A DNA stretch of 64,000 bases from Dermatemys mawii (Eukaryota; Chordata; Testudines; Dermatemydidae): contig ML677329.1 of NCBI GenBank assembly GCA_007922305.1, forward strand, positions 205,990-269,989. The letters are read 5' to 3'. The notes under the pieces are model-generated. The model searched no databases, was not told the origin of the DNA, and saw only the letters and a program-made list of their open reading frames with translations. Positions 46,527 through 59,240 of this stretch are shown here, in pieces. Numbering within the stretch: position 1 is the first letter of the stretch; each line of letters begins with the position of its first letter. The translations under genes were made by a program, and so were the position numbers.

Positions 46527-48109
46527 GGCATATTCTTGGAGTCCTTTATTTTCTCTTTTTAATTCATTAGAATAATACATACCCTGATCCATGCATACAA
46601 TATAGGAAAAAGCTCAAGTACTGTATCACCTTTGTGAACATTTTGGTTTCACTTCCTCCAACCCAAGTTGTTTACATAAATTTATTTTTACTGAGATGCC
46701 TGATAGTGTTACTATAGTTAAAATCTCCTGTTTCCATTACAGAGGCCAGTTCCCAAAAATTGTTTAGTCATTTAAAATGAAACAAGACTATAATTTGGCA
46801 CACTGTTTGTTAGTATCATTCATCCAGGGAACAGAAAGAACCCCACTGGACTGAAGATTCACACACTACATAAAGCAGTTATCGATAAGGAAGAAGGGTT
46901 TCCCTTGAATAATTACAAATATTCTCACTACCGCAGACATAGGCCCTTTATCCTTGTTTGAGAGTTGCACTCTTGGGAAACTTGGGAGCTTGAGGGACTT
47001 GCACGTGTTTTGTTTTTTAAGGCCTTTTTAAAAAAATGATTTTCAAAGTTGTGGACTGTTCTCTGTCTTGGGACTGCTCGTAGCCCAAAGAGATGAATAG
47101 GTCAACACTATGTACAAGTGAGATGCAGGAAGTGAGGAACAAATTTTCATAAGTTCTCCCAAAAAGCTTATCCACACACAACTCCATTACACGCTGGATT
47201 GTTATGGTTCTGGGAGTCCTCCATAGCCAACTTCCATCAGTCCATGAAATTGCAGATATTTTCTGATAGATTGGGCCCTTTAGATCATGACACTAGTTGG
47301 GTTTTTGATAAAGAAAAGGAGACATGCCAAATCATTTAAATGCCAGACAATGCTCTTTGTATTTTTACAGCACTGATTGGAACATTAGGTACATGTCATC
47401 ACAAAAATGCTTCCTCTTTTTTGTTTGAGGAGGATCAATAAGGACTCTTGCACAGTGTTCTACTTTGGTGATAAAAGATTTAAAGTGTGAAAACTAAAAG
47501 CAAAATGCCATTTTGGGGTTCCAGTCACCCAGTAAAAGTGCTTGGGATATCTTTCAACACCATGCAGAGATCAGTTCGACCTGATATAAATTATGTTGAC
47601 TAAAAGCCAATCAGTTCCACGGGAAATGAAACGGACCTTCTAAAAGACCCTGATACAATGAAATGCATCTTCACAAATGATGGTGTAACTTCTACTGGTA
47701 GGAAAATGGCAAACTGTGACTAAAAGTAATCCCTCCATTAAACTGTGATGGGTTAAGAACTAGGGCAGAATAATCTGCAAAAAACAAGGAAGTGATGGCC
47801 AACTATTGAAATATATTTGGTGATGTTACATTTCAAAATTAGAGGAGAGAAAAAAATACCATCATCTATTATGTGAATGAAACCACATCCCTGGATAGTC
47901 TTCTGAGACGTCAGATATTGCCAAAGGGGGTGTATGTACCAACATTTCTCTCTGTGATCCTCATTCATTTTACAGTTTGTGACAAACTCAAGTTGAACTA
48001 AATTGCGAGATTTAACTGCCAAGAACAACAATTCAACATAAAATTTACCTGGAAACAAACCATGATAGGCAGATTAAGAGGCTATTGTCTAGTGGACTAT
48101 GGAGGCAGT
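46527..48109. other. Unique DNA, no gene seen
   Basis: Nothing recognised on either strand over 1.6 kb. Confidence 0.5.
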
Positions 48110-48128
48110 AAAAAAAAAAAAAAAAAAA
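48110..48128. repeat. Poly(A) run, 19 A
   Basis: Uninterrupted A run; no SINE or LINE body recognised next to it. Confidence 0.95.
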
Positions 48129-49689
48129 TTAATTAGATGTCTCGCTAGAGAGCGCCAAAAGTTTAATTTCCCTAACAGGAAATTAATATCATCCAAAAAA
48201 AAAGAGTCCCATATGAGAAACGCTAATGACATAGCTCCATAATTAATATAAATAAAACATCTGTAATCCCTTCTCACCAAACAAATAACTAAGGCGCTCA
48301 CAATTCACACATAGTGAGTAATGGAAGATAATCTTGAAACCTTTTGAGGGCTTAAGTATTATTTCTATAATAATGATGTTCATTAACCTCTTCACCCAAG
48401 AAAGGATTATTTGCTGAGAAGATGCAATAGGAAGAAGAAGGGAAATCAGAAAAGGAAGAAGAAAATGTCAATCAACAATGCTCTTCGTGTTACCATTTGA
48501 CAGGTTGTTCTGTGGCCTACATGTTTAATGGTTTAATTCCAATTCCCAGTGAACATCACAGATCACACCACAGCTGGTACCTTTGCTGGTGGTCTGACTA
48601 ACAAGGCAGAGAAATGCTCTCCCCTTCCCACCATTAGTAGGGCTGGTCTCACATCCCATTCTTCATTTTGTCTCTCTGTTCCTCCTAGTTTATTATTTTA
48701 TTCCAGTACCCACACTGATTGGCAGTCACCACCGGTCCTTCTCCTCCTCTTTTCCTAGAAGATGTGACCAAAGCCTTAGCCTTCCAAATGTAGCTATCAA
48801 CACTGGAAGCTGTTGCATAGGCAAAAGTTTTCTGCAGAGAGAGGAGACTCCACATCACATCTCACAAGATGGTTTCCACCCTGCTGCACGTTCATCCATG
48901 GTTTCTGCAGAACTGTAACTATGGCATTTTAGTGCCTGGGGTGAGCAAGCATATTTGCAGCTCCCACTGTTTTTTCCCCTCACTTCTCTGCCCCATTTTT
49001 CCACCCCCAGAGCTTTGTGCCCTGGGTGGCTGCCATGCTCACCCCACAGTGGTTACAGCCCCGAGTTCTTGACAGAGAGCATATTCTCCTTGTTTTCTGT
49101 GGCTGACCCCATTAGACATATATAAATCCTTCAAAACCATATGTATTATTCCAGAATCCCTGGAATTCAATAATTAAGGTCAATTGAATTAACAGAATTG
49201 GATTCATGTTAACAACTCAGGGTTTTGCAAATTTGGCCACATCACAGAATTTTATACAGAACTGCCATTGACTTTACTTGAGATCTGTATGCAGAATGGC
49301 AGTTCCCATATGGTCAAAAAACTAAACAGTTACAGCAGAATTTCAATAATCCAAAATAACTGGAAGGATGTGACAGCTCCCATTGCAGTTTAGGGAGGTC
49401 TCAAATGCCAAAGACTGGAGTTAGGGACATTCCCCTTAATGTCAGCCTGTGGAGGAGCATATTACTGCATCACTAGCTGCACCCACAGTATTTGGCAGCA
49501 CTCTGATACTGAGGTAGGGCACTTATTGTTTGCCATTGATGCAATAGCTCTACTGTTACTATAGAATGAAGAGGAACCTGCCTACTGGTTTGAAGCATCC
49601 GGAACAATCACAGCTGGAGATGGGACACTGGGCAGGGTGAAACAGGGCTTTGAGGCGGCACCAAACATTTTCTCTCTCAAGTGCTTGGC
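48129..49689. other. Mostly unique DNA, possible decayed repeat
   Basis: 48920-49075 has 'tagtgcctggggtgagcaag' and 'tgtgccctgggtggctgcc', faintly like another reptile repeat, too decayed to call. No gene recognised. Confidence 0.4.
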
Positions 49690-50056
49690 TGGCTTATTCT
49701 TGCTCACATGTTTAGGGTCTCACTGCTCACCATAGATGGGGTTGGGAAGGAACTGACAGTGACCTGAGGGCTCTTTTGCCTTCCTCTGCAACATGTGGGC
49801 GTTGGCCAGAATTATCTAGGTCTTTCTCACCTAATCATTTCCCTACCACTTTGTGGGGACCTGGAGCTCTGATGAACCTCAGTCCCTTCTATTCTCTACC
49901 TGTAGCACATAATAGTCTTGCTTCCTGAGGGTCTCATTTACTTTGCTCTCATTTTCCGTTGTTCGGCTTAGGTGGTAGTAGAGATCTGTGATGTACAAGA
50001 GGTCAGAGTAGGTGATCCAGTCACTTTAGGGGTCCCTTCTGGCCTTGAACTCTGAT
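49690..50056 (+). mobile_element. CR1 LINE 3' end (about 370 bp)
   Basis: 'tgtttagggtctcactgctc', 'ggggttgggaaggaactgac', 'cttttgccttcctctgcaac' and terminal 'ggggtcccttctggccttga' plus 'actctgattt' follow the order of a turtle CR1 3' region. Longest CR1 piece in the window; still non-coding. Confidence 0.8.
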
Positions 50057-50924
50057 TTTTTTGAGATATTGCTTCTCCAATTGCCTCCTCTTCAAACAGC
50101 AGCTATTCAGGAGAGCCATTATACAATGTCTTGTGCTTTCAGTCTGACAGTCTTTCAGCTCCTGGTGGCAGCCATTTTCAGAGTGCCTAAGCTCCCTGCT
50201 AGCCCCGCAGAGTCCAACACTGCTTTCCTTCACATTTTGCACGTTTAAGGGAACGGGGGCAGAAACTGGGCTGTGGAGCTCCTAACGTGGGATTCAGGCA
50301 GGAAGAAGGTGAAGGGAGAGGCAGATAGGAGAAGCCTTTTGGAGGTGGGATTATAGAAGTGGATGACAGACAAGAGGTGGACAGGAATGGAGACAGGGAG
50401 CAGGAGATGGATGGTGGAAGCCAGGTAATGGCAGAAGAGAGAGATTATTGGGAGTTGAAAAATAGGAGAGACAAGTTGGCTGGCACTGGGCTAAGGTAAA
50501 CAAAAGCACTGGAGAACCTGGCAGGCTGGGGACAAGATGGAACTGGGCTAACAAGAGCAGGAACTATCATCAACTGTCACAAATAGTATCTCATGCTGAG
50601 TGTTGACTGGCTGGGTAGAAGTTGCATACAAGTTATTGGGGTGTGTGGATAAGGAAAGGCATATGACAAGGAGGTAATACAAATCCCTAGATGGATTAAC
50701 CATCAGACTTTGTGAAATCAAAGGATTGCAGCATGAGGCGAGCTCTTCATCCCCCAAGCAGATATGTATCTATGCTCATGCATGGATACTAATAAGGCCT
50801 GATCTATTCCTTACAAACTTTACTATTGCTGTTGCAAAGTTTTTTTAAAAAAATTCAGAGTATTGCCCTGGAAAGAAATTCTCTTTTAGAGAAACTGTCC
50901 CTCCGAATGGACACAAACCTGATT
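50057..50924. other. Purine-rich DNA, no gene seen
   Basis: 50280-50530 is G/A-rich with repeated 'ggagatgga' and 'gagagacaag'-like blocks on the plus strand. No gene recognised. Confidence 0.45.
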
Positions 50925-51077
50925 TATGGCAATTTGTAAATCAAGATTGGACATTTTTCTAAAAGATATAATCTAGTTCATACAATAATTATTTTGGGAA
51001 GCTCTTTGGCCTGTGTTATTCAGAAGGACAGATTAGATTATTAGAAAGTAGTTCTTTCCGGCATTAGAATCTATGAA
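50925..51077 (+). mobile_element. CR1 LINE 3' end
   Basis: 'gtaaatcaagattggacatt', 'tctaaaagatataatctagt', 'ggcctgtgttattcagaagg' and 'cggcattagaatctatgaaa' match the CR1 terminus. 5' limit approximate. Confidence 0.85.
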
Positions 51078-51221
51078 AGGCAATGTTTGATCGAAGCAAG
51101 AGGAAGTTGCTGTACATTCTCTTCAGCATTACTTGCTACAAACATACATGCACACCAATTACAAGATGGAGTTTATTTTAGAAGCCTAGTTTTCCACCTC
51201 TGCTATCATGGACAGTATTTA

Positions 51222-51541
51222 GGGGCCTTGTCTACACAACTTTAAAATCTACTGAAGCTAACCTTAGGTAAAGGTTTGTGTGGACATTCTTATCTACAAA
51301 ACAGATACATCATAGACAGCAGAAGTGTGAGGCTCCTGCTGAAATGCCTCAGCCTTGTCCTGGTTTTAAAATAGTTTTAAAATGACTTATGTCAATTTAT
51401 CTTAAATCAGTTAATAACAGAATTAAACAAACTTAATATAATCTATATTGAAATCTGTTTGCATCAACTGAATTAGGTCAATTTAAAAACTCATTTTTAG
51501 TTAAACTGGTGCAAGTTTGTATAAAATCGAGATTAGACAGA
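51222..51541. mobile_element. Probable Harbinger-like MITE, decayed
   Basis: Left end 'ggggccttgtctacacaac' follows TTA (51219-51221). The right side has 'aaaatcgagattagacag', a poor inverse of the left end. The interior has inverted 'taaaatagttttaaaatgac'-like AT blocks. Limits uncertain. Confidence 0.5.
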
Positions 51542-51552
51542 AGTGATTGGTA

Positions 51553-51600
51553 TCCTAATCCAGCAAAGCACTTAAGTATGTAAGAAGTTTCATCGACCTC
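51553..51600. repeat. Left arm of 'cagcaaag...cttaag' palindromic repeat
   Basis: 'ctaatccagcaaagcactta' then 'agtatgtaagaagtttcatc'. The right arm is missing. Confidence 0.5.
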
Positions 51601-52485
51601 AAGTTAAAGTGATAAAAGAAGTGATGTCAATACTTAGTCCAGCTTCTGTCCTGATAGAAACTCAAGTATATACTTCAGTTACGTCTCAGCTTTTGTATTA
51701 ATTTCCCTTTGTTTTCCTAGGTTATTTGTCAGAGGACAGAATTTAAAAAGCACACGTCAGATTTAAATTAAAAAACACCATGTGATCTTGACTGAGAGAG
51801 GTGTCCTTTTGAAAGGATGCAAATTCAATGAGAGTTCAGGGCACTAAACCCCTCAGATAATCAGGCTCCAAGTTTTCAGTAAAAATATTTTAATACAAAC
51901 AACTGAGTTTGCTTTAGTCCAAATTCTTTTATCACTCTTTAGTTGTGAGGAGGAACTGCCTTATCTTTTTTCCATTGTTTATTTTAAAACTTGGTGATCC
52001 TTTAACGTGGCAATCATTATGAGGACTATGTGGAAAACTATCTGCAAATATTTGGTGACCTGGACAAAGCCCATGTGCTTCATACCACATTTCTTCTGAG
52101 TTACTGTAGAAACTCATTAATATATCTGAGCTCAGAGCTGGCTGGGTTAATTAAGTATGCAGAACACTTCTTACTATATTATAGCAGCCAAGAAAGAAAT
52201 CCTCTTTCCCCTGCCCCTTCATTTCTACACTTTTAATACAGATGTTACCATGGCTTTTTTTAAAACTATACCAGCACTTACCCCTCCCACAAAACCATGT
52301 CCAAGACAATTAATTAATACCAATAATTATAGGTTTTATTTCAACTCTGAGGCAACAGCTATTTCTAACTCTATTTCAGAAACAAAGTGTTTCAGATTAA
52401 ACCATCGCTGCAATTTGGTGAAACAAGTTCAATTATATGTTACACGTCACTCTACTCACTTCACAAAATATATGGAGTTATTGCT
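51601..52485. other. Unique DNA, no gene seen
   Basis: Nothing recognised. Confidence 0.45.
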
Positions 52486-52549
52486 ATTCAGCAAATCACC
52501 CAAGCACGTGCTTAAACTTATATATGCGTTTAAATGCTTTGCTGAATGA
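52486..52549. repeat. Palindromic repeat, compact copy
   Basis: Arms 'attcagcaaatcacccaagc' and 'taaatgctttgctgaat' are inverted around 'cacgtgcttaaacttatat'. Same family as 61208. Confidence 0.6.
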
Positions 52550-52631
52550 GGGCCATGAGGAGTCACATATGCTTCTACCATTTTAAATGGCAAGCAGATC
52601 CATTTTAATAGTTTAATCAACCTAAATAACG

Positions 52632-52762
52632 CTCCTACCCAACAAAGTACTGAAGTCACTGAGTAACTTTAAACACACAGATAGCCTCATTAACTTCAGT
52701 GGGACTATTCACATGACATGCTTATCATTGCATGCATGCATGTTTTGCTGGAGCAGAGCCTT
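52632..52762. repeat. Palindromic repeat, long copy
   Basis: 'cctacccaacaaagtactga', 'cattaacttcagtgggacta', 'ttcacatgacatgcttatc' and 'tgttttgctggagcagagcc' follow the full order of the family, with the 'cttcagtgggact' centre retained. The arms are diverged. Confidence 0.6.
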
Positions 52763-55118
52763 TGAATCATGACCCTCCTTCCCCATGTAGGGGAGATGGT
52801 ACATGCCCAGTTGGAAATGCATGCGGAGCAACTCCTGTACCTCCCTACCCGGAGTTCACAGAAGCCCTTTTGCCCCCATTTTCTGCTATCTGTACCTCAG
52901 GGTAGAACATGGCTGGGGAGCAGCCACGCTCTGTTACATGCTTCCCTCTGAACCAGCCAAATATCCAGGACGTGGCTCTTGCAGTATTATTTTTTTCTCT
53001 GCATCTGGTTCCACACACACTTCCCTCCCATAGAGATGGTATTGTGCAGGTCTAGGGAGTAGAACTTAATAATGAAGGCTTAAGGAAGCCACACTGAAAG
53101 AGGGAGGAGGGAGAAGAAGAGACGGCCACACAAGAGGATAGGAGATCACTTTTCTTGCAGATCTCTGAAGTTCGGAAGCCCCTCTCCTTCCTACACTACA
53201 GTCCCCTGGAGACCCGTCCCACTGATGAGCACATTCTTTCTGTTCCTGTTCCCACACAAGTTTTACTACAGGGTTGTATAATATGCCCCTTAATTCTTCT
53301 AGTACAATTTCATTGTGCAATATAAAATTCTAGTCTTTTTAAAAGCAAGATTTTTCCCTGTACTCTTGCAAAGTAGTTTAAAGGATCTGTTCCACTCTAC
53401 CTCCAATAGATATAGAGTTCTTAATGGAACCGAAGCATTAAAGGCAGTGTCTTGGGTAATAAATAAATTATGAATGCTGGCATGCTAAATATTTATTGGC
53501 ATGCTTTCCCACAGACCACCAACTGGAAACCTTCAGGACAAGTCAATACACTTTAACTAGTCAGAATTGAAATTGCTGCTATTCCCTGTAAAAATGTTCA
53601 AAGGTTTATAGTGGAGTTGTCACATAAACCCTATGCTTCTTGATATGATACACAAATATGATTCAGGGACTTTTAAGCTAACTGAAGTCACACCACGGTC
53701 ACTCTGCATAGGAGGGAGAGCTTAAATCTCAGTCTTAAAAAAATGTGCCACAAATCTTGCTTATATTTCAAGATCTCTGTGTATTTTTCAAACAAGACTT
53801 TTATATTCAAGAACTCGTAAGAGGAATCAACACTGTTTTCATCCAATACAGATTTTAATCACTGCATTAAAAACTGGTACTATTACTATAATTTCTATGG
53901 TAAAATGAAATATTAAAATGTGCCATGGAATACCAAAGCAAAAAGGTGTACCTGATTATACTGGAAATTAAATATTAGCCATCACCACAGAAAAGCAAGG
54001 AAACGTAACAATGCAGGTATCAGATACATACAAAACAACATACAATATAGTTTGGTCTAATGGTTTTATTGGGATGAATTTGGTATGACCACATTGCTTG
54101 TGACAGTCAAGTGAAAAAGACAAATATGCACGTCAACCACCTTGCAAACGACAATCAGACATTTTTTGAATTCTCTGTATGCCAGAGAAAGTCAGTTTTC
54201 TGTATGCCAGTACTTTACAGAAAAACTATTGTAAAGGAGTTTTAAAGAGTTTACCAATAAACAACAATTTCTGTATTCCTTTACTTGTAAAGCTAGTCTA
54301 CCTGAGTAGCATAAATCCAACTCCAGATGACTTGCAGGGAAAAGGGAATTGTAATTAATATATTTTATCTAAGACCAACCTCTCAATCAAGTCTCTTCTG
54401 AAAAGCCCATTTCCTCTCCAGTGCCTGTAAGAAATGAGTCTGTTATAGTTTGGGAAACAAAATTTTGCCATGCTTCTACATGTCTTGGTTTGTCTCACCT
54501 TCTTCGTCTACCAACCTTACAGTCTGTCTTTATTTTTATGTATTGTACCAAGTGCACAGATTTTAAATATCTAAAAAATATCTTAAATCTCTCTTTTATT
54601 AAAATAATATTGTGATTCAGTACCTCTGACCAGGGCTCGAGGAACATATTTTATACCCACCGGAAAAGATGAATTCTCAACTCTCCAATAGCTAAAGCTG
54701 CTATGACTAGTCCTGATGGGCTATGAAATATCAGACTTTAAATCTAATGTTATCACTGGACTAAATATGTTGTCTTTTCTGCAACTCAGACTAGTGGTAT
54801 TTTGGAAAGAAGGACTGTACATGTGTGTGAAATAATTGTTTGTTTGTTATAAATGTTAGCTCTTTAAAAGGTGTTCAGAGGTGTGGCATTTTCAAAATAG
54901 TCCCAGTGGAGGTGGATTAGTAGGCAGAATACAGGTGAGGTGGTCAAAGTTGCATGATAAATACAATTTATTACAAGAATATTACCATCACATAAGTTGT
55001 ATAAATATATATGCAAAGAGAGCTCATGCATGCACTGCATATAAAAACACATGCGCAAACAATTTTCGGTAATGGGTATCTAAAGTTAATTTTAAGTCCA
55101 TATTTAGGCACATAAACA
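52763..55118. other. 2.4 kb mostly unique DNA
   Basis: No element ends or coding sequence recognised. Short frames lack domains. Confidence 0.5.
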
Positions 55119-55168
55119 AGTGGCCTGATTTTCAAAAGTTGCTCAACACTTCTGAGAATCAGGCCACT
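55119..55168. repeat. 16-bp inverted repeat (foldback)
   Basis: Left arm 'agtggcctgattttca' (55119-55134) and right arm 'tgagaatcaggccact' (55153-55168) pair at 15 of 16 around an 18-base loop. A similar word, 'cttttgaaaatctcac', follows at about 55280, so this may be part of a longer decayed foldback. Confidence 0.7.
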
Positions 55169-58015
55169 TTTTTAGGTGTGTAAATATTGACAGTGTGGAA
55201 TTTTCAAACATGCATAATTTAATTAGGTGCTTAACTCCCACTAAGTGTCAACAGGAGGTAGACACCAAACTATAAGGCACTTTTGAAAATCTCACACTGA
55301 ATAAAAGTAAATTGGGTTATTAAAGATTCCTTCAGTTATAATGTTTTCACCATATGAAGTGTCACATCTGCAACAAAAGTAAGGATTTTAACAAAACTTG
55401 TTAGCATTGTACTTTAACATTTAGAAAATACAATTTAAAAAGTTAATTATAAACATTTGGAAAGCTAGAGCATTGTATAAACTTACAGGCTGAAATAAAC
55501 TTCAGAAATGCCTAATTCACCATTAATAGAACACAGAATGGCAAATAAACAAAACTTCCCTTAACGTGGTGAACCTTAAAGCCATCACTATACATAGTGG
55601 CTCTGATTTCATTTACTTTATGTCCATAGGGTGGCACTGTGTGCTTTTTAATAGCAAACTGAGTATTAGCTAGGTCGCAGATGTTAGGGATTTCTTTAAA
55701 TGTTTGGTGTTTAAAGTTTTTCTTACAGCCAAAAGATCCCCAATTAAAATAAAAAAAAAAGTATATAGTGTACTCAGGCACACATTAACAGCTGAGGTTA
55801 AACAATAACACAGCATGAAATATACCAGAAAGCAACCAAGAAAGCTCTTAAATTAAGTGTATGTGAATGCTGATTCTCCTTTGTATAGTTATACTACATT
55901 TCAAACACAAACATATGGACTGGTTATAGTTATTCAACTGGGAATTCATAAAAAAGTGTCATTTGATTAACTGATGAATGTATTAAATATGCAGTTATTC
56001 TATATAAAAATAAAATCCAGGTAAATGCTTATAAAGCAATTGTTGGAAGAGAATGTAATACATTTAAAATAAGAAAACTTATTTGAAATGTTAATATGTT
56101 CATAGGTTTTTTAAAATGCAAGATATTTCTGTTAGTACTTGCACTTTAGAACAAAACTTTTAAACTAATGTAACAAAATGTATATATAAGTTTAACTGGA
56201 ACACAGTAAGAAGTGCAGTTATGTTAGATATTTGATGGGTGAAGGCATTCAGATCCTGATATTCACAGGTACAGACTGAGCATAGGGTTGCTCCTTTAAG
56301 GCATGTTTAAAAAAACAAGAAACACCTGGGATGACCCTGAGCCTATAACAGCTGGCAGAGCATACTGAGCACTTTTACAGATTTCCCAGGAGAGCTCTCT
56401 CAAACAAGGGGCAATCCCAGGAAAACCTGGACAGGTGGCAACCCTAATTGAGCAGCTGCAGCTTCCACTGACTTCAGCTGAAATCATGGGTGCTGTGCAC
56501 TTCTGAAAATGAAAACTCACTTGTGCAAGGGCCCTATTCTTCCACCACAGCAACTCCCACTGACTTCAATCAGAGTCACTTGTATAGGATTGCAAATAAC
56601 TCGAGCTTCTTCTTTCACGAACCTGTTACACAATCTCATTGCATTAGTGTACATGTATTCTGGAATTAAAAGGCCAAATCCTCAGCTGCTATAAATCTGC
56701 ATAGTTTCATGGATTTAGTCTAAAGCATATATATTGGATTATTTTCCACTAAGTTTGTGCTTCTCTCTCAGTTTCACATTCTTTAATGTTTTACTTTAAA
56801 TCTAATGTTTTCAAATCCATAAAGTATTTTAAACCTTTTTTTGGACTTCAGATAAATCAGAACAATGTGCATCAGGAAAAAAATAACATTCAGACCAATA
56901 TCTGTATTAATGGTGGAAAAAGATATTTCGAGATCACACTTATCATTCACCTTAAAATTCCTTCCAGACAGAGATTTTTTTCCCCATTGGCCTGATGAGC
57001 TAAAAACTAAATACAACAGAGAAACCATCTAAAAACCCCAAGGGCTATGAAGAAAAAAATATTAACAGATACTTTCAGACTAAAGCCTACTCTGACTCAT
57101 TTCAAATGTTGGTAATTTTCTATCATTATCCAGCAACACGCAGCAATGATGACAACATTTAAAAAGTAAGAAGAAGAAACTGTTCACTAGAGAAGGTGTG
57201 TTTTAATATTACACTTAAAGGTCAGCTACACAGATTGGAGGGATGTGCTCTCCACAGACAACACTTGCTGATCTAATTAACACTAGATTTTAAATAACTT
57301 TACCTCCCTGGTATCATGGCTACAGTTTACCAACTGGGTCACAGATGAGAGACTCTTCAGAAACTATTCCTTGCCCTTGCTTGTTGCCTGGATTAGTGAC
57401 AGAGTTCTACAGATCTTTTTCCATGACAAGCAGATTGGCAAAGTCCATTCCCATTCAGTCTTCATCCCAGAATATAGGCTTTTGTCAGACAGAAGAGTTG
57501 TTCTTGAATTAAGTATCACTAGTCACCCTTGAGGCAATGCCTTTAAAGGCATATGTTCAGGTGATTGTCATTTTAAGATCAGAGTTAAATTAAAGGGACA
57601 CTCAAGACTCTTTTTTATCTACATTCTGATCAGGCACCCTCTAAATAGTAGGACCACCATTTTTTACAGAAATTTCCTTTAAAAAACACCAAAAAATCCT
57701 TTATCTAGGATTCTTCTGCTTCCCTGTTGTGTATTTATAAGTTTCTTCTTAGCTAAAGTAAAAGTGACTGACAAGAGCGTGGAAGCAGTGAAACGGATTA
57801 TATACAAAATGCTGTCAAATATAAAGAAAAAAATCCAATTTTTTCATACAGAAGTGTTATTTTAAGCCTATTTTAATTCATTTCTATGGCACAATGTATA
57901 CAGCGTATGCTTATTCTTCACATTTTGAAGGCAGCAATTACAACCATTCTGCAGGGGGAGGTTCATTGACAGCCCTAAATCATCTTTGAAAATGGGACTT
58001 AGGTACCTATGTCAC
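55169..58015. other. 2.8 kb unique AT-rich DNA
   Basis: Contains an 89-codon minus-strand frame (55781-55512) with fairly balanced composition but no domain I recognise and no convincing splice sites. A foldback-like word lies near 56478-56585. Nothing else recognised. Confidence 0.45.
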
Positions 58016-58018
58016 TGA

Positions 58019-58275
58019 AGGTATGTCTACCCTGAAATTAAAAACCTGCAGCTGCCCTTTGCCTGCTGACTTTAGCTGCCAGGCCTCAAGCTAATGGGCT
58101 GTTTAACTATAATGTAGAAGCTCAGGCTACAGCCTGGGCTCTAGGACACTTCAAGGTGGGAGGGTCACTGAGCCCAAACAACAACACTGCAATTACACAG
58201 TCCCTTAACCCAAACCCAGTGAGCTGAGCCAGGTGAGGCCAGCTGCAGGTGTCTAACTGCAGTGTAAACATTCCC
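58019..58275. mobile_element. Palindromic MITE with 3-bp TSD
   Basis: This 257-bp element starts 'aggtatgtctaccctg' and ends, inverted, 'gggaatgtttacactg'. The arms extend about 36 bp, including a perfectly inverted 'acctgcagctg'. TGA flanks both sides (58016-58018, 58276-58278). Known to me as a common amniote palindromic repeat. Its terminus resembles those at 4528 and 26932. Confidence 0.8.
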
Positions 58276-58278
58276 TGA

Positions 58279-59238
58279 GTTAACTTCATTGCAGAGTTAA
58301 ATCTGGCTCTTACTTGGGTATTGCTCTAGCCCTCTCACCTGAGTTTGGTGGGGTTTTCAAGCCAGGCTATCCAGAACATTTGGGTGTACAGGCTTTCACT
58401 CAGACTGGTAACTCATTCCCTTTGCAGTGAACATAAGCTAACCTATTTGAGTGCTGATAGCACTTCAGCGCCTTCTCACCATTCCCCCTGCATGTCAGAG
58501 GACAGGAGTTCACACAAAATTCTCTGGGAAAGAATCAAAAAGTGTCTCTGCTTACTGGAGCACAAAGAACCAAGGAATATGCTCCCAGAAATCCTAGTGA
58601 CACACACAGGTGAGTGCAGCACCAACAAGGACATCAATTCAGGTATAACTCTGAGGTGTAGGGTCTCATACCCAGGCTATGCTAACTGGGTGCCAATCAC
58701 CTGAGTTAACTCTGCAATGAAGACATCGTTTGTAGCACTTTTGGAAGTTTTACTTCATATGACTATCAATGGGCCTTTGTCAGTTTGAAGGAACTAGGAG
58801 CACAAAAGGACACTGTCATAAAGGAAACTTCTTACACTTTGCAAATTCAATTATTTCCCCTTCCTTTTTTACAAAAGCTCATTAGAGACTCTGTTCTTCC
58901 ATCCAGCTGGTGAAACTGTTTTCTGGAGTTGTAAATTTAAAATGTCTCCTTTAGTTTCCCAACTATTACATGCTAAATAGCTCACAGAACTAACTTAAAA
59001 ACTTGCAAGGGGAAGTCATAACACATGTTATTTTAGTAGTAAAAATAACCTTTAGTCAATGAGCAAGAGCTCTTCCTTTGTCCAGAGGTTTGAGAATAGA
59101 CAATCTTTTGTCCAGGCTTGTGGTAATAATAGTAATAATATAGAAATGATACACAAAATGACTTGTAAGTGTCTAAGAAGACAAATTGTAAAATGAGCTT
59201 TCATTTTAAAGTGTTACTTACAAAATCATTAATTTACA
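58279..59238. other. Unique DNA, no gene seen
   Basis: A 119-codon plus frame at 58345-58704 begins just after the MITE and shows no domain. Nothing else recognised. Confidence 0.45.
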
Positions 59239-59240
59239 TA

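Noticed and set aside
52157..52549. Plus-strand frame of 130 codons
   Set aside because: Its 3' part reads into the palindromic repeat at 52486; no recognised domain and no start context.
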